Assembly: GCA_019163175.1 (NCBI GenBank)
Contig: JAFLKN010000004.1
Location: forward strand, 1-64,000
Length of the DNA: 64,000 bases
Reading direction: 5' to 3'
Source: Prolixibacteraceae bacterium
GTDB taxonomy: Bacteria > Bacteroidota > Bacteroidia > Bacteroidales > Prolixibacteraceae
The translations under genes were made by a program, and so were the position numbers. The notes below the pieces were generated by a model, which was not told the origin of the DNA, made no database searches, and saw only the letters and a list, made by a program, of their open reading frames with translations. Positions 1-10,116 of the stretch are shown in pieces (within the stretch, counting starts at the first letter, position 1; each line of letters begins with the position of its first letter).

Positions 1-371
<371 letters not shown>

Positions 372-387
372 TTCAGAAAATCTAAAA

Positions 388-1383
388 ATGTTTTCAAACT
401 CAAAAATAGCAATTGTCGGAAGTGGAAGTTGGGCTACAGCATTAGCAAAAATACTTTTGCACAATGTTGAAAGTATCAATTGGTATTTCCGGAATGCAGA
501 CAATATTGAACAGTTTAACCGCTTTAAACACAATCCAAGCTACCTGAGGGGAGTTGAGTTTGATGTTAGTCGGCTTAATTTTTTTACCGACATTAATAAA
601 GCAATTGAAGATGTTGATATTGTAATACTTGCCATTCCATCGGCTTTCCTTAAAGATGCTATGGCCAACCTCAAGGTTGATCTTACTTCTAAATTTATTG
701 TATCAGCCATTAAAGGAATTGTGCCTGAAGATAATCTGATCGTTGGGCAATATCTTCATCAATATTTTAATATTCCTTACGAGCGGATTGGTGTTATTGC
801 AGGCCCGTGCCATGCAGAGGAAGTTGCACTTGAACGTTTGTCTTACCTGACGATAGCTTGTCCGGATGTTAAAAAAGCAAGAGCATTTGCGTTTCGGCTC
901 GAATGTCCATACATACGCACACATGTTTCCGACGATATTTACGGAACAGAATATGCTTCAGTACTAAAAAACATTGTGGCCATTGCTTCAGGAATTGTGC
1001 ATGGATTGCGTTACGGCGATAATTTTCAGGCCGTGCTGATTTCGAATGCTATTCAGGAGATTAAACGTTTTGTCGATAAAGTTCATCCGATTACCCGCGA
1101 TATTAAAAGCTCAGCTTATCTTGGCGATCTGCTCGTTACGGCTTATTCTCAGTTCTCGCGTAACCGTACTTTTGGAACCATGATTGGTAAAGGTTATTCG
1201 GTGCGGACGGCCCAACTCGAAATGCATATGATTGCCGAAGGATATTATGCGGCCAAATCTATTAAGGAAATAAACGAGGAATTCCGGGTAAATATGCCCA
1301 TTGCCGAAGCTGTTTATAATATTTTGTACGAAAATATTTCCCCCGCCATCGAAATTCGATTGTTAACCGAACACCTTAGATAA
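388..1383 (+). CDS. gpsA: Glycerol-3-phosphate dehydrogenase [NAD(P)+]
   Basis: Reduces dihydroxyacetone phosphate to sn-glycerol 3-phosphate, the backbone precursor for phospholipids; cytoplasmic. At 331 residues it has normal family length. The N-terminal Rossmann motif is GSGSWATALA (residues 11-20, a variant of GxGxWGTA). The conserved AGPCHAEEVA block lies at about 138-147, and the likely catalytic lysine is K194 in EYASVLKNIVA. The C-terminal helical domain carries the usual SSAYLGDLLVT block. The gene sits between lysS and pgi with 16- and 19-base gaps, which suggests one transcript. Confidence 0.96.
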   Translation: MFSNSKIAIVGSGSWATALAKILLHNVESINWYFRNADNIEQFNRFKHNPSYLRGVEFDVSRLNFFTDINKAIEDVDIVILAIPSAFLKDAMANLKVDLTSKFIVSAIKGIVPEDNLIVGQYLHQYFNIPYERIGVIAGPCHAEEVALERLSYLTIACPDVKKARAFAFRLECPYIRTHVSDDIYGTEYASVLKNIVAIASGIVHGLRYGDNFQAVLISNAIQEIKRFVDKVHPITRDIKSSAYLGDLLVTAYSQFSRNRTFGTMIGKGYSVRTAQLEMHMIAEGYYAAKSIKEINEEFRVNMPIAEAVYNILYENISPAIEIRLLTEHLR

Positions 1384-1402
1384 ACACATAGATTAAAGTA
1401 AA

Positions 1403-2746
1403 ATGGAAAAGATTTCTTTAAATTTTAATAAGACTTTTGATTTTATTTCAAAAGACTCGATTTTCTCATACAAAGAAGAGATCGAGAATCATAACCGTGC
1501 CCTTTTCAATAAAACAGGAAAAGGAAACGACTTTTTAGGATGGACAAACTTGCCAACTTCGATTACAGAAGCAGAACTGGTTGATTTTGAATCGACGGCT
1601 TCGAAACTGGTTTCCAAAGACATCGATATTTTTGTCGTGATCGGAATTGGTGGTTCGTATCTTGGAGCCAAAGCTGTGGTTGATGCACTTTCGGATAGTT
1701 TTGCCCACCTGAAAACACGTAAAAATCCGTTCATCCTGTTTGCCGGACAAAACATCAGCGAAGATTACCTGTTCGAACTGCGCGAACTGTTGAAAAACAA
1801 AGAGTATGCGATGGCTGTAATTTCCAAATCGGGGACTACTACCGAACCTGCGCTGGCTTTCCGTTTGCTAAAACAGGATATTGAAGAGAAATATGGTAAA
1901 GCCGAAGCAAACGACCGTATTGTAGCAATTACCGATGCCAGTAAAGGTGCGTTGCGCTCCCTGGCAACAACTGAAGGCTACAAAACATTCGTTATTCCTG
2001 ACGATGTAGGTGGTCGCTATTCGGTGCTGACCCCGGTAGGATTATTAGCAATAGCTGTTGCCGGATTCGACATTCGTGCTTTGGTTCAGGGTGCTGTTGA
2101 TATGCAAAATGCAACTGGAGTTGACGTGCCTTTCGAAGAAAATCTTGCTGCTCAGTATGCTGCTGTTCGCAACGAATTGTATAAAAGCGGCAAGAAAGTT
2201 GAAATCCTGGTGAACTACAATCCGAAACTTCATTTTCTGGCTGAATGGTGGAAACAACTTTACGGCGAAAGCGAAGGAAAAGACGGTCTGGGCATTTTCC
2301 CGGCTGCTGTCGATTTCTCATCAGACCTGCACTCTATGGGACAATACATTCAGGAAGGTGAACGCACCTTGTTCGAAACTGTACTTTCAATTGCCAGCCC
2401 CGATCGTGAAGTTCGCATCCCAAGCGATTCAGCCGATTTGGACGGACTTAACTTCCTCGCTGGAAAACGTGTGGACGAAGTGAATAAAATGGCCGAACTG
2501 GGGACCATGCTGGCCCATGTTGATGGTGGAGTCCCAAATATCCAGATTGTTCTTCCTAAACTGAATGAATACTTCCTCGGACAACTAATTCAATTCTTTG
2601 AACTGGCATGCGGATTAAGCGGATATACTTTGGGTGTAAATCCATTCGATCAGCCCGGAGTTGAAGCCTACAAAAAGAACATGTTTGCTCTGCTCGAAAA
2701 ACCAGGTTTCGAAGAAGCTACAAAAGCGATTAAAATGAGACTGTAA
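1403..2746 (+). CDS. pgi: Glucose-6-phosphate isomerase
   Basis: Interconverts glucose 6-phosphate and fructose 6-phosphate in glycolysis and gluconeogenesis. At 447 residues it belongs to the short bacterial PGI type. Two SIS folds are recognisable: the sugar-phosphate loop [12 protein letters not shown] at about 81-92 and [13 protein letters not shown] at about 141-153. The C-terminal part has the usual [11 protein letters not shown] segment with the conserved late lysines. It is the last gene of the likely lysS-gpsA-pgi transcript: a strong hairpin with a T-run follows 25 bases after the stop. Confidence 0.97.
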   Translation: MEKISLNFNKTFDFISKDSIFSYKEEIENHNRALFNKTGKGNDFLGWTNLPTSITEAELVDFESTASKLVSKDIDIFVVIGIGGSYLGAKAVVDALSDSFAHLKTRKNPFILFAGQNISEDYLFELRELLKNKEYAMAVISKSGTTTEPALAFRLLKQDIEEKYGKAEANDRIVAITDASKGALRSLATTEGYKTFVIPDDVGGRYSVLTPVGLLAIAVAGFDIRALVQGAVDMQNATGVDVPFEENLAAQYAAVRNELYKSGKKVEILVNYNPKLHFLAEWWKQLYGESEGKDGLGIFPAAVDFSSDLHSMGQYIQEGERTLFETVLSIASPDREVRIPSDSADLDGLNFLAGKRVDEVNKMAELGTMLAHVDGGVPNIQIVLPKLNEYFLGQLIQFFELACGLSGYTLGVNPFDQPGVEAYKKNMFALLEKPGFEEATKAIKMRL

Positions 2747-2771
2747 TCCAAAAAATACAATAACTTTCGAA

Positions 2772-2807
2772 AGAGAAATCTCCCTTGTTGAGGTTTCTCT
2801 TTTTTTT
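2772..2807 (+). terminator. Rho-independent terminator after pgi
   Basis: Stem AGAGAAATC / GGTTTCTCT (one G-T pair) around an 11-base loop, followed directly by a run of eight T. It lies between pgi and the start of the next gene at 2816. Confidence 0.88.
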
Positions 2808-2815
2808 ATACAATT

Positions 2816-3745
2816 ATGGCTGAAAATCAATCGGAAAAATGGAAAGGTTATGTTTGGGCGCTGGTCGGAACCATATCCTTTTCAAGTTTATATGTGTTTA
2901 GTAAAGCAGGACTTAATCAGGTTGACCTGGCCCAGTTTGGCCTTTACTATTTTGGCATTGGATTTCTGATCAACTTACTGTTTGTTGTTATTTCCGGAAA
3001 AATAAAAGAAATACGCCAACTTTCGAAAAAGGTGGTGCGCTTCCTTATTTTAATTGCAGCCATCGATCTGGGCTCAAACATTACTTTCTTTCTGGCCATC
3101 CGCACCATTCCTGATCCTTCGGTCACCTCGTTTTTAGGCAATTTATTTCCGGTATTTCTTACTGCTTTATCCATCATCTTTCTGAAAGAGCGGTTTTCTG
3201 TTCTGGAAGCGCTAGGCGGATTATTGGCTATTGCCGGAGCCTTTGTGATCAGTTATACCGGCAATCTCGATTGGCATAAGTTTTTTATTGCCGGAACCGG
3301 AATGGTAGTCTTGAACACTTTTCTGGCGGCTACATTTTCAGCCATTGTAAAAAAGAATGTACATAAAGCAAGTCCCGAAGTGTTTAACCTGAACTCGGTA
3401 ACCTGGATATTTCTATCGTTTTTAGGGTATTTTATCTGGAGTGGACAGCCGATGAAAATTCCGGTGAATGCACTACAGAATATTGCATTGGGGGCCTTCT
3501 TTGGCGCCTTCCTCGGACTGTTGTCTTTTTATTATTCCTACCGCTATATCGAGGCATCGCGCTCATCGATCATTCAAAGCTTAAAGGGAATTTTTGTGTT
3601 GATAATAGCTTACTTTTTCTTTGGAAATTTCCCCTTGGGCATTCAGCTTTTGGGCGGAGGAATAACTATTTCAGGAGTTATTGTGATGACACTTTCACAA
3701 GCCGGAATTATAAGGTTTGGAAAGCCAAAGCAATCAGCGCGTTGA
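2816..3745 (+). CDS. DMT-family transporter (two EamA domains)
   Basis: Inner-membrane protein of 309 residues with about ten hydrophobic segments arranged as two repeats of the EamA type, as in drug/metabolite exporters. The first repeat opens with VWALVGTISFSSLYVFSK. Each repeat contains the typical glycine- and proline-rich patch (IPDPSVTSFLGNLFPVF in the first, EASRSSIIQSLKGIFVLI in the second). The tail is basic (RFGKPKQSAR), as expected for a cytoplasmic end. The substrate cannot be read from the sequence. The gene starts just past the pgi terminator and is convergent with the downstream kinase. Confidence 0.88.
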   Translation: MAENQSEKWKGYVWALVGTISFSSLYVFSKAGLNQVDLAQFGLYYFGIGFLINLLFVVISGKIKEIRQLSKKVVRFLILIAAIDLGSNITFFLAIRTIPDPSVTSFLGNLFPVFLTALSIIFLKERFSVLEALGGLLAIAGAFVISYTGNLDWHKFFIAGTGMVVLNTFLAATFSAIVKKNVHKASPEVFNLNSVTWIFLSFLGYFIWSGQPMKIPVNALQNIALGAFFGAFLGLLSFYYSYRYIEASRSSIIQSLKGIFVLIIAYFFFGNFPLGIQLLGGGITISGVIVMTLSQAGIIRFGKPKQSAR

Positions 3746-3768
3746 TGATCTGGAATAGTAATCTAAAT

Positions 3769-4695
3769 TTACTGATGGAAACGTACTGAGTTCCGGTTGT
3801 GTGGAATAATCATAAAATCCAGAATCTCTTGTTTACTGATGGGTGAGGTTGCGCCAGTTGTAGTAGCTACCAATGCACCGGCGGCATTTCCAAATCGAAG
3901 GGAATCATCAATAGCATATCCATTCATGTAATAATGCACAAAGCCTGCCGAAAAAGCATCTCCCGATCCAACAGTATCGCCGAGGCTAATCTGGTATCCT
4001 GAATCGTAATAGAAAACCTCTTCATTGGTTAAGCAGAAAGCCCCATTCGAACCAAGTGTACAAAGAATAATGTCGAGTTTATATTTTTCAATGACTTCAA
4101 GAGCCAGTTCTTTCAGCGTTTCACCCTCCAATCCCAGAAGTTCCTTCGTTATCAAAAGCTCCTCGTCATTGGTTTTCAAAATATTTGCCATGATCAGACT
4201 GTCTTCTATTGAAGCGGCTGTATAACATTTCTTCCGGAGATTGATATCGAGAAATTTAACCACATTGGGCGATTCGTGAATCAGTTCGCGCAATGTGTTT
4301 TTTGAAATTCCATACCGTTGAACCAAAGTACCGAAACAGACACAGTCAGCTTCACTGAAAGCATCAATCATTTCCGTATTAATTTCGATATGATCATAGG
4401 CAACGTCAGTAATAATATTGAAATCAGGATTCCCATCGGCATCAATTTTTATCTTGACCGAGCCTGTAGGAAATTCAGTATCTGTTTGAATATTTTCATC
4501 AGAAACGCCCAGATTTCGAAGGGCTAAACGGGCTTCCCTGCCTGCTTTATCGTCGCCCACTTTACTGAGCAAGGTCCCTTCATCGCCGAAAGAATTTATC
4601 CGGTAAATAAAATTGGCAGGCGCTCCGCCCAGAACTTTCCCATTAGGAAGCAGGTCCCACAATAATTCACCAAATGCTGCAATTTTTTTCGGCAT
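3769..4695 (-). CDS. PfkB-family carbohydrate kinase (fructokinase-like)
   Basis: Predicted cytoplasmic sugar kinase of the ribokinase/PfkB fold, 308 residues. The N-terminal GGAPANFIYRINSFG segment corresponds to PfkB signature 1. Signature 2 is GDTVGSGDAFSAGF, with D246 as the likely catalytic base. The GELLWDLLPNGKVLGGAP opening is typical of fructokinase-like members, so phosphorylation of fructose to fructose 6-phosphate is the best guess; other sugars are possible. It is alone on its strand, convergent with the DMT transporter, with no sugar transporter nearby. Confidence 0.85.
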   Translation of the reverse strand: MPKKIAAFGELLWDLLPNGKVLGGAPANFIYRINSFGDEGTLLSKVGDDKAGREARLALRNLGVSDENIQTDTEFPTGSVKIKIDADGNPDFNIITDVAYDHIEINTEMIDAFSEADCVCFGTLVQRYGISKNTLRELIHESPNVVKFLDINLRKKCYTAASIEDSLIMANILKTNDEELLITKELLGLEGETLKELALEVIEKYKLDIILCTLGSNGAFCLTNEEVFYYDSGYQISLGDTVGSGDAFSAGFVHYYMNGYAIDDSLRFGNAAGALVATTTGATSPISKQEILDFMIIPHNRNSVRFHQ

Positions 4696-4858
4696 AACTT
4701 CAATTAAAAATCGGCGAAAGATAGGAAAAATTCAAAAATCATTAGTCCGGAAAACTGTTTTCTTGTCAACCAACAATTAACATCTTTGCTTGTTATTAAC
4801 CGAAACCCGGAAAGTTTGCGTGCATGAAATGTCAATTACAAATTAATCAGCTTTTTAT

Positions 4859-5455
4859 ATGAATTATCTGGCACATCTATATTTGTCAGGCGATTCAGAC
4901 GAAATCAAACTGGGTAATTTTATCGGTGATTTTGTGAAAGGAAATAAGTATCTGGATTATCCGGAGCAGGTGGCTTTTGGTATTCAGCTTCACCGGAGCA
5001 TTGATTCGTTTACTGATAGTCATGCCGATGTAAAGGAGTGCATCAATCTTTTGAGGCCCGGCTATGGCAGGTATTCCGGAATTATAGCCGATGTATTTTT
5101 CGATCACTTTCTTGCAGCCAACTGGAACGAATATTCTGTATATACACTGCGCCAGTTTTCGAAGCATGCACATGCTGTTTTTTTATCCAATTTTCTTTTG
5201 CTTCCCATGCGGGTTAAGCAATTTCTGCCCTTTCTCATTCAGCATAAACGACTCGAATCGTATGCTCAGCGCGAGAATTTATTTCAGGTTTTGGAAATAA
5301 TGTCGCGCCGTACATCACTGCCGGCAAACAGCGAATGGGCCATGGCTATGCTTCATCAGGAATACCATCAGTTCGAAGCGCTGTTCCGAAGTTTTTTCGC
5401 TGAAATGATCGATTATGTAGAGACGGATTTTGGCTTACGTATTTCGAACCCGTAG
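4859..5455 (+). CDS. Acyl carrier protein phosphodiesterase-like protein (AcpH/DUF479)
   Basis: 198 residues matching the AcpH family throughout: opening MNYLAHLYLS, then LGNFIGDFVKG and GIQLHRSIDSFTDSH, and the DVFFDHFLAANW block. The conserved Asp and His residues form an HD-like metal site. E. coli AcpH removes the 4'-phosphopantetheine group from acyl carrier protein. Many Bacteroidota homologues are untested, so the activity is inferred from family. It is a monocistronic gene convergent with rodA, 19 bases from the rodA stop. Confidence 0.82.
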   Translation: MNYLAHLYLSGDSDEIKLGNFIGDFVKGNKYLDYPEQVAFGIQLHRSIDSFTDSHADVKECINLLRPGYGRYSGIIADVFFDHFLAANWNEYSVYTLRQFSKHAHAVFLSNFLLLPMRVKQFLPFLIQHKRLESYAQRENLFQVLEIMSRRTSLPANSEWAMAMLHQEYHQFEALFRSFFAEMIDYVETDFGLRISNP

Positions 5456-5474
5456 AATTGGAATTCCTGATTTT

Positions 5475-6902
5475 TTAGAAACTCAACTGTTCAAATCTAC
5501 TGGCATCAAGTCTGATGAAAACAAACAACAAAAGGGTAAACGACCACAACGAGGAGCCGCCGTAGCTAAAAAAGGGCAGAGGTATCCCAATTACCGGTGC
5601 AAGACCAATTGTCATCCCGATATTCACAGCAAAGTGAAAGAACAGAATAGTGGCCACACAATAGCCATACACCCGGCTGAATTTCGACCGGTTGCGCTCT
5701 GCCAGAAAAATAAGGCGCATCAACAGTCCCATGAATAGTCCGATAACAGTCATTGTGCCTAAAAATCCCCATTCCTCACCAACGGTACAGAATATAAAAT
5801 CGGTGCTTTGTTCAGGAACAAAATCGAACTTGGTTTGGGTTCCCTGAAGAAATCCCTTACCAAAGAATCCACCTGATCCTATGGCTATTTTGGATTGATT
5901 GACGTGATATCCAGCACCATGTAAATCGGACTGAATGCCGAGTAACTCATTTATCCGGTCGCGCTGATGCTGTTCCATGATGTTATGGAAAACGTAATCC
6001 ACCGAAACGGCAAACAAAACGCTGCCGAGGTAAATAGCAATCATGATCATCAGGCTTCTTTTGCGGAGAACAAAGGCCCATATAAATGTTAATGCTGAAG
6101 TGAGAATGGCTGCAATCAAAAGAAAATATACAGGTTTAATTGTTCCCTGAAGCAGATAGTTGATTAAATACAGAATTCCGAAAATGCCCAGAAATAAACC
6201 TGCTGCAATTAGGGTTCGCTGTATTTTTTTCTTCATCAGGTGGTTAATAACCAATACCGCAATAGTCAGTATGCTGACTGTTATAATCGGATCGAGCACC
6301 ATGGTTAATATAAATACCAACGCAATCAGAAAACTGAAAAATAAGACAATCCCATTTAATCCTTCACGGTAAAGTACCAGCAGGAATACGCCAAAAACAA
6401 GTGCCGAGCCGGTATCGTTCTGTAGAAAGATGAGGCCAACGGGAACAAGAATAATACCAGCTAAAGTCAGCAATGACTTGTAACTGTGCATTTTGAAGTT
6501 GTATGAGCTGATGTATCGGGCGAGAGCCAGCGAAGTGGCCATTTTCATAAATTCAGATGGCTGAAGTAAGAAGCTCCCAATCTGTATCCACGATTTAGCG
6601 CCATTTATGGTTGTACCTATAAGTGGAACAAGCATTAGTATAAAAATGATGATGACATAAATGGGAAAGGCAAACGATACGAAAAACTTGGAGTCGGTAT
6701 TAATCATCAGCATGGCAATGAAAAGGGCTGCCCCAATCCACATGAGCTGTTTTCCATATTGCTGGGTCATGTCAAAAATGCTTTTGTGCTCTTCGTTATA
6801 CACAGCAGCATAAATGTTTATCCAACCAATAAACATCATGGCCAGATAAATGGAAATCGTAATCCAATCGACATTTGCCCAAACGTTGCTTTTCTTCTCC
6901 AC
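5475..6902 (-). CDS. rodA: Rod-shape peptidoglycan polymerase RodA (SEDS family)
   Basis: Multi-pass inner-membrane glycosyltransferase that polymerises lipid II during cell elongation with PBP2. The SEDS signatures are near the C-terminus (GGFFGKGFLQGTQTKFDFVP, EEWGFLGT, and PLPFFSYGGSSL). At 475 residues it is longer than the 370-430 usual in Proteobacteria. The extra length lies roughly in residues 200-300, where additional hydrophobic segments flank the basic patch MKKKIQRT. It is the last gene of the mre operon, 7 bases after mrdA, which matches its partnership with PBP2. Confidence 0.95.
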   Translation of the reverse strand: MEKKSNVWANVDWITISIYLAMMFIGWINIYAAVYNEEHKSIFDMTQQYGKQLMWIGAALFIAMLMINTDSKFFVSFAFPIYVIIIFILMLVPLIGTTINGAKSWIQIGSFLLQPSEFMKMATSLALARYISSYNFKMHSYKSLLTLAGIILVPVGLIFLQNDTGSALVFGVFLLVLYREGLNGIVLFFSFLIALVFILTMVLDPIITVSILTIAVLVINHLMKKKIQRTLIAAGLFLGIFGILYLINYLLQGTIKPVYFLLIAAILTSALTFIWAFVLRKRSLMIMIAIYLGSVLFAVSVDYVFHNIMEQHQRDRINELLGIQSDLHGAGYHVNQSKIAIGSGGFFGKGFLQGTQTKFDFVPEQSTDFIFCTVGEEWGFLGTMTVIGLFMGLLMRLIFLAERNRSKFSRVYGYCVATILFFHFAVNIGMTIGLAPVIGIPLPFFSYGGSSLWSFTLLLFVFIRLDASRFEQLSF

Positions 6903-6909
6903 TTTAATG

Positions 6910-8745
6910 TTACTTTTTTACTTGAACAACATTCCTTAAATCGGTTTCGATTAATCGTTGCTCCAAGTCTTTTCTTTTTGGAACAATCGAATCGTTTAAA
7001 TATTTTTCAATCAGCAATCCGGCAATCGGAGCAGCATAAGTTGCTCCAAAATTACCGGCATTTTCAATAAACACAACAATTGCAATCTTCGGATTGTCGC
7101 GTGGAGCAAACCCAACAAAAGCCGAATGGTCGGCCCCATGTGGATTCTGAACGGTCCCCGTTTTTCCGCAAATAATAATATTGTCCAAATGTACAGTTGC
7201 TCCAAGAGTTCTGGTTTCGTCGACCACTGCCTGCATACCATCAATTACAGTAGTGAAATGTTCCGGACTGATAGCAACTACTTTTTTATCAAATTTAAGT
7301 TCGCGGTAAACACGGTTCGTATCCTGAATGGCTTTAACAATATGGGGCGTAATGTAATACCCGCGATTGGCAATCATGGCACATAAATTAGCCATTTGCA
7401 GTGGTGTGGCTTCTATTTCACCCTGCCCAATGGCCAGTGAGCGGATAGTCATTGAAGTCCAGTGCCCCGGAGTGTACCATTTGTCGTAAAGCGAAACTTC
7501 AGGAATATTGCCTTTTACCTCAGACGACAATTCCGGATTAAGCTTTTGTCCAAATCCAAAGCTGGTTATATAATCTCGCCAAATTTGGTACGATTCAGCC
7601 GAAGTTGATTTGTAGCTCATGATTTCCCTGAAGGTATTCCAGAAGAATGAGTTGCATGATTCGCGAATTCCCTCGCGTACCGCCAGTGGACTGACATGAC
7701 TGTGCGTACATGAAATTGGTTTTGTGCCTTTCCCTGAACAGGAAAACCGGTCGAAAGGAGTGATGGCATGTTCTTCTAAAGCAATTAGGGCATTGGCCAA
7801 TTTAAACGTTGACCCGGGAGGATAGCGGCCAATTACGGCTCTGTTCCACATCGGTTTGTTTATTGAGTCGCGGTCAAGTATGCCATAATTTGTGCTGCGT
7901 TGACGACCAACCAGCAAGTTGGGGTCGTAAGTTGGGGCACTCACCATTAAAATGATTTCGCCGGTAGCAGGTTCGATGGCAACAATCGCCCCTCTTTTGT
8001 TGGTCATTAGCAATTCAGCGTAGGCATGGAGATCAGCATCGAGTCCCGTCATCAGGTTTTGCCCCAGGATGGCAGTGGTATCTTCAACACCCTCGTTGTA
8101 TTTTCCTTTTATTCGGTTGTGAACGTCAACCATTGATTTGGTTATTCCTTTTATTCCCCGCAATTCTTTTTCGTAAGCTTTCTCAATTCCGCTAACTCCA
8201 ATGTAGTCGCCCGAGCGGTAATATTTGTCTTCATCAATTATTCGTTGGTTAACCTCACCCACAAACCCAAGAGTCTGGGCAGCGCTTTTGCTTGGGTATT
8301 CCCGGAGTGTTCTCGACTGTACGAAGAATCCCGGGTATTTGTATAATTTTTCCTGAAGTGGGGCATAAATGTCCGGAGAGATTTGGCCTACAACAATAGA
8401 TGGTTTGTAATACGAGAATTGTTTGGCTTTTTTAATGGCATCTCTTAAGTCTTGTCTTTCGAGTTGCACAATGCGGCAAAGTTCGGTAGTGTCGAGCGAT
8501 TTTACTTCGCGCGGAATAATCATCAGGTCGTAGGCCGCCTTGTTGTACACTATAAGTTCATTGTTGCGATCATAGATCAAACCACGCGCAGGGAAAGTGA
8601 TAATCTTCCGGAGCACATTCCGAGTTGCAAATTGCTTGTAAGTTTTATTGGTAATTTGAATGGAAAAGAGCCGGAGAATAAAAATGGCTGCAATTCCAAG
8701 CATGATGCCTGCAATAATGAATTTGCGCTTCGAGAAAGTATCCAC
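6910..8745 (-). CDS. mrdA: Penicillin-binding protein 2, elongation transpeptidase
   Basis: Class B PBP of 611 residues, anchored by one N-terminal membrane helix (residues 9-27), that crosslinks peptidoglycan in the elongasome. The dimerisation domain is at about 50-220. The transpeptidase motifs are intact: SxxK as STFK with nucleophile S312, SCN at 363-365, and KTGT at 528-531. It lies 5 bases after mreD and 7 before rodA, so translation of the three is probably coupled. Confidence 0.96.
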   Translation of the reverse strand: MDTFSKRKFIIAGIMLGIAAIFILRLFSIQITNKTYKQFATRNVLRKIITFPARGLIYDRNNELIVYNKAAYDLMIIPREVKSLDTTELCRIVQLERQDLRDAIKKAKQFSYYKPSIVVGQISPDIYAPLQEKLYKYPGFFVQSRTLREYPSKSAAQTLGFVGEVNQRIIDEDKYYRSGDYIGVSGIEKAYEKELRGIKGITKSMVDVHNRIKGKYNEGVEDTTAILGQNLMTGLDADLHAYAELLMTNKRGAIVAIEPATGEIILMVSAPTYDPNLLVGRQRSTNYGILDRDSINKPMWNRAVIGRYPPGSTFKLANALIALEEHAITPFDRFSCSGKGTKPISCTHSHVSPLAVREGIRESCNSFFWNTFREIMSYKSTSAESYQIWRDYITSFGFGQKLNPELSSEVKGNIPEVSLYDKWYTPGHWTSMTIRSLAIGQGEIEATPLQMANLCAMIANRGYYITPHIVKAIQDTNRVYRELKFDKKVVAISPEHFTTVIDGMQAVVDETRTLGATVHLDNIIICGKTGTVQNPHGADHSAFVGFAPRDNPKIAIVVFIENAGNFGATYAAPIAGLLIEKYLNDSIVPKRKDLEQRLIETDLRNVVQVKK

Positions 8746-8750
8746 CCGTT

Positions 8751-9257
8751 TTAGTTTTTAAAGATGATGAATTGACTGGCCAGAATAATCACAATTGAAA
8801 AGACACTGCTGAGCACCCAGCGTGCCAGCGTTTCCAACAGGTCTCCAAAAGAAAAAGTCTCAGCAAAAAAGAGGAACAGGTGATGTATTACTACTGATAT
8901 AACAACATATTTCAGGAAACTTGCAAAACCAAGTTGGGTCATATTGGGCGTGCTGCCTTTCTCGATAATCTCGCGTGATGAGATAAGCTGGGCAATTCCG
9001 GGTCTCAAAAAACCAAGTAAAACCGTTGCTCCGGCATGTATTCCGGGCGTATTGCTAAAAATGTCGATCGAAATTCCGAGTAAAAATGAAATGCCAAGCA
9101 GGAAATAGCCCGGAATGGTAAAAGGCAGTAACAAAATGAACAAGATATAGACATAAGGATTGATCAGCCCGCTCACCTGAATGTTATTCAGAATAAGTAC
9201 CTGTACCAAAACCAGTAATATAAACATGATCACATATTTACCGAAGTCTTTTATCAT
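8751..9257 (-). CDS. mreD: Rod shape-determining protein MreD
   Basis: Small integral membrane protein, 168 residues, with about five to six hydrophobic helices. The family is poorly conserved in sequence; the call rests on size, hydrophobicity, segments such as PFTIPGYFLLGISFLLGISI, and its position between mreC and mrdA. Its start overlaps the mreC stop by four bases (ATGA), suggesting translational coupling. MreD bridges MreC to the membrane elongation complex. Confidence 0.9.
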   Translation of the reverse strand: MIKDFGKYVIMFILLVLVQVLILNNIQVSGLINPYVYILFILLLPFTIPGYFLLGISFLLGISIDIFSNTPGIHAGATVLLGFLRPGIAQLISSREIIEKGSTPNMTQLGFASFLKYVVISVVIHHLFLFFAETFSFGDLLETLARWVLSSVFSIVIILASQFIIFKN

Positions 9258-10084
9258 TCTTTAATGTTGTTTGATTCCAGCTTGATTAGTTCGGCCCGCT
9301 TGGTATTTTGAACGATCTCGACGTATTTCAGCGTCTTAAAATTGGTCGATAGCTCTACTTTAATGTCGTAAAAGTTGGTTCCGCTTATGGCATCAAATTT
9401 TTTGATCTTTCCAATCATTATCCCATCTGGAAAAATATTTGAATATCCGCTGGTAACAACTGTGTCGCCTACATTCACAATTACGTGGAACGGAATTTCT
9501 TTCAAATCGGCAGTATTGTAATGTTCACCATCCCAGACCAGCGAACCAAAATAATTGTTGGTTGTGATCTTGGCCGGAATAAGCAATCGTTTATTTAGCA
9601 ACGACAAACCTGTGGAGTAATTTTGCGAAACGTTTGTAATCACTCCAACTACGCCATCAGCATTAATAATTCCCATATCTTGTTTAATGCCGTGTCTTGA
9701 CCCTTTGTTCAGGGTAATGTAATTGAATTGTTTGTTTACCGAGTTGCTTATTACTTTGGCTGAAGTAAAAACGTAAGCGGGCGCATCAACAGTATCGGGT
9801 CGGTTTATCGGGTAGTTCTCCTGATTTTTAACACGCATATACAATTGTTTGCGCAGCGACGCATTCTCTGCAGCCAGGCGCGCATTGGTGCGCCCCAGGC
9901 TGAAATAGTCGTCGAGGTTACTAAATCGCTCGTAAACAGATCCAAACAGATTATTGCTCGAGTTGAAGAATGTTACCCGCTGGTAATCATTGAAACTGAC
10001 CATCAAAGTCAACGAAATGGCTTCGAGAGCCAGAAACATCATCAAAAAATAATTTCGCAGTAAGAAACGAAATAAACTTCTCAT
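9254..10084 (-). CDS. mreC: Rod shape-determining protein MreC
   Basis: 276 residues: a short cytoplasmic N-terminus, one membrane helix at about 10-30, a coiled-coil stretch with a NARLAAENASLRKQL heptad pattern at about 62-85, then the two-lobed beta-rich periplasmic domain. MreC forms periplasmic filaments that activate PBP2-RodA. It follows mreB by 32 bases on the same strand and overlaps mreD by four bases. Confidence 0.94.
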   Translation of the reverse strand: MRSLFRFLLRNYFLMMFLALEAISLTLMVSFNDYQRVTFFNSSNNLFGSVYERFSNLDDYFSLGRTNARLAAENASLRKQLYMRVKNQENYPINRPDTVDAPAYVFTSAKVISNSVNKQFNYITLNKGSRHGIKQDMGIINADGVVGVITNVSQNYSTGLSLLNKRLLIPAKITTNNYFGSLVWDGEHYNTADLKEIPFHVIVNVGDTVVTSGYSNIFPDGIMIGKIKKFDAISGTNFYDIKVELSTNFKTLKYVEIVQNTKRAELIKLESNNIKE

Positions 10085-10116
10085 TAGCCGGAAGGTTTAC
10101 TCCTTCTGTTTCAGTT

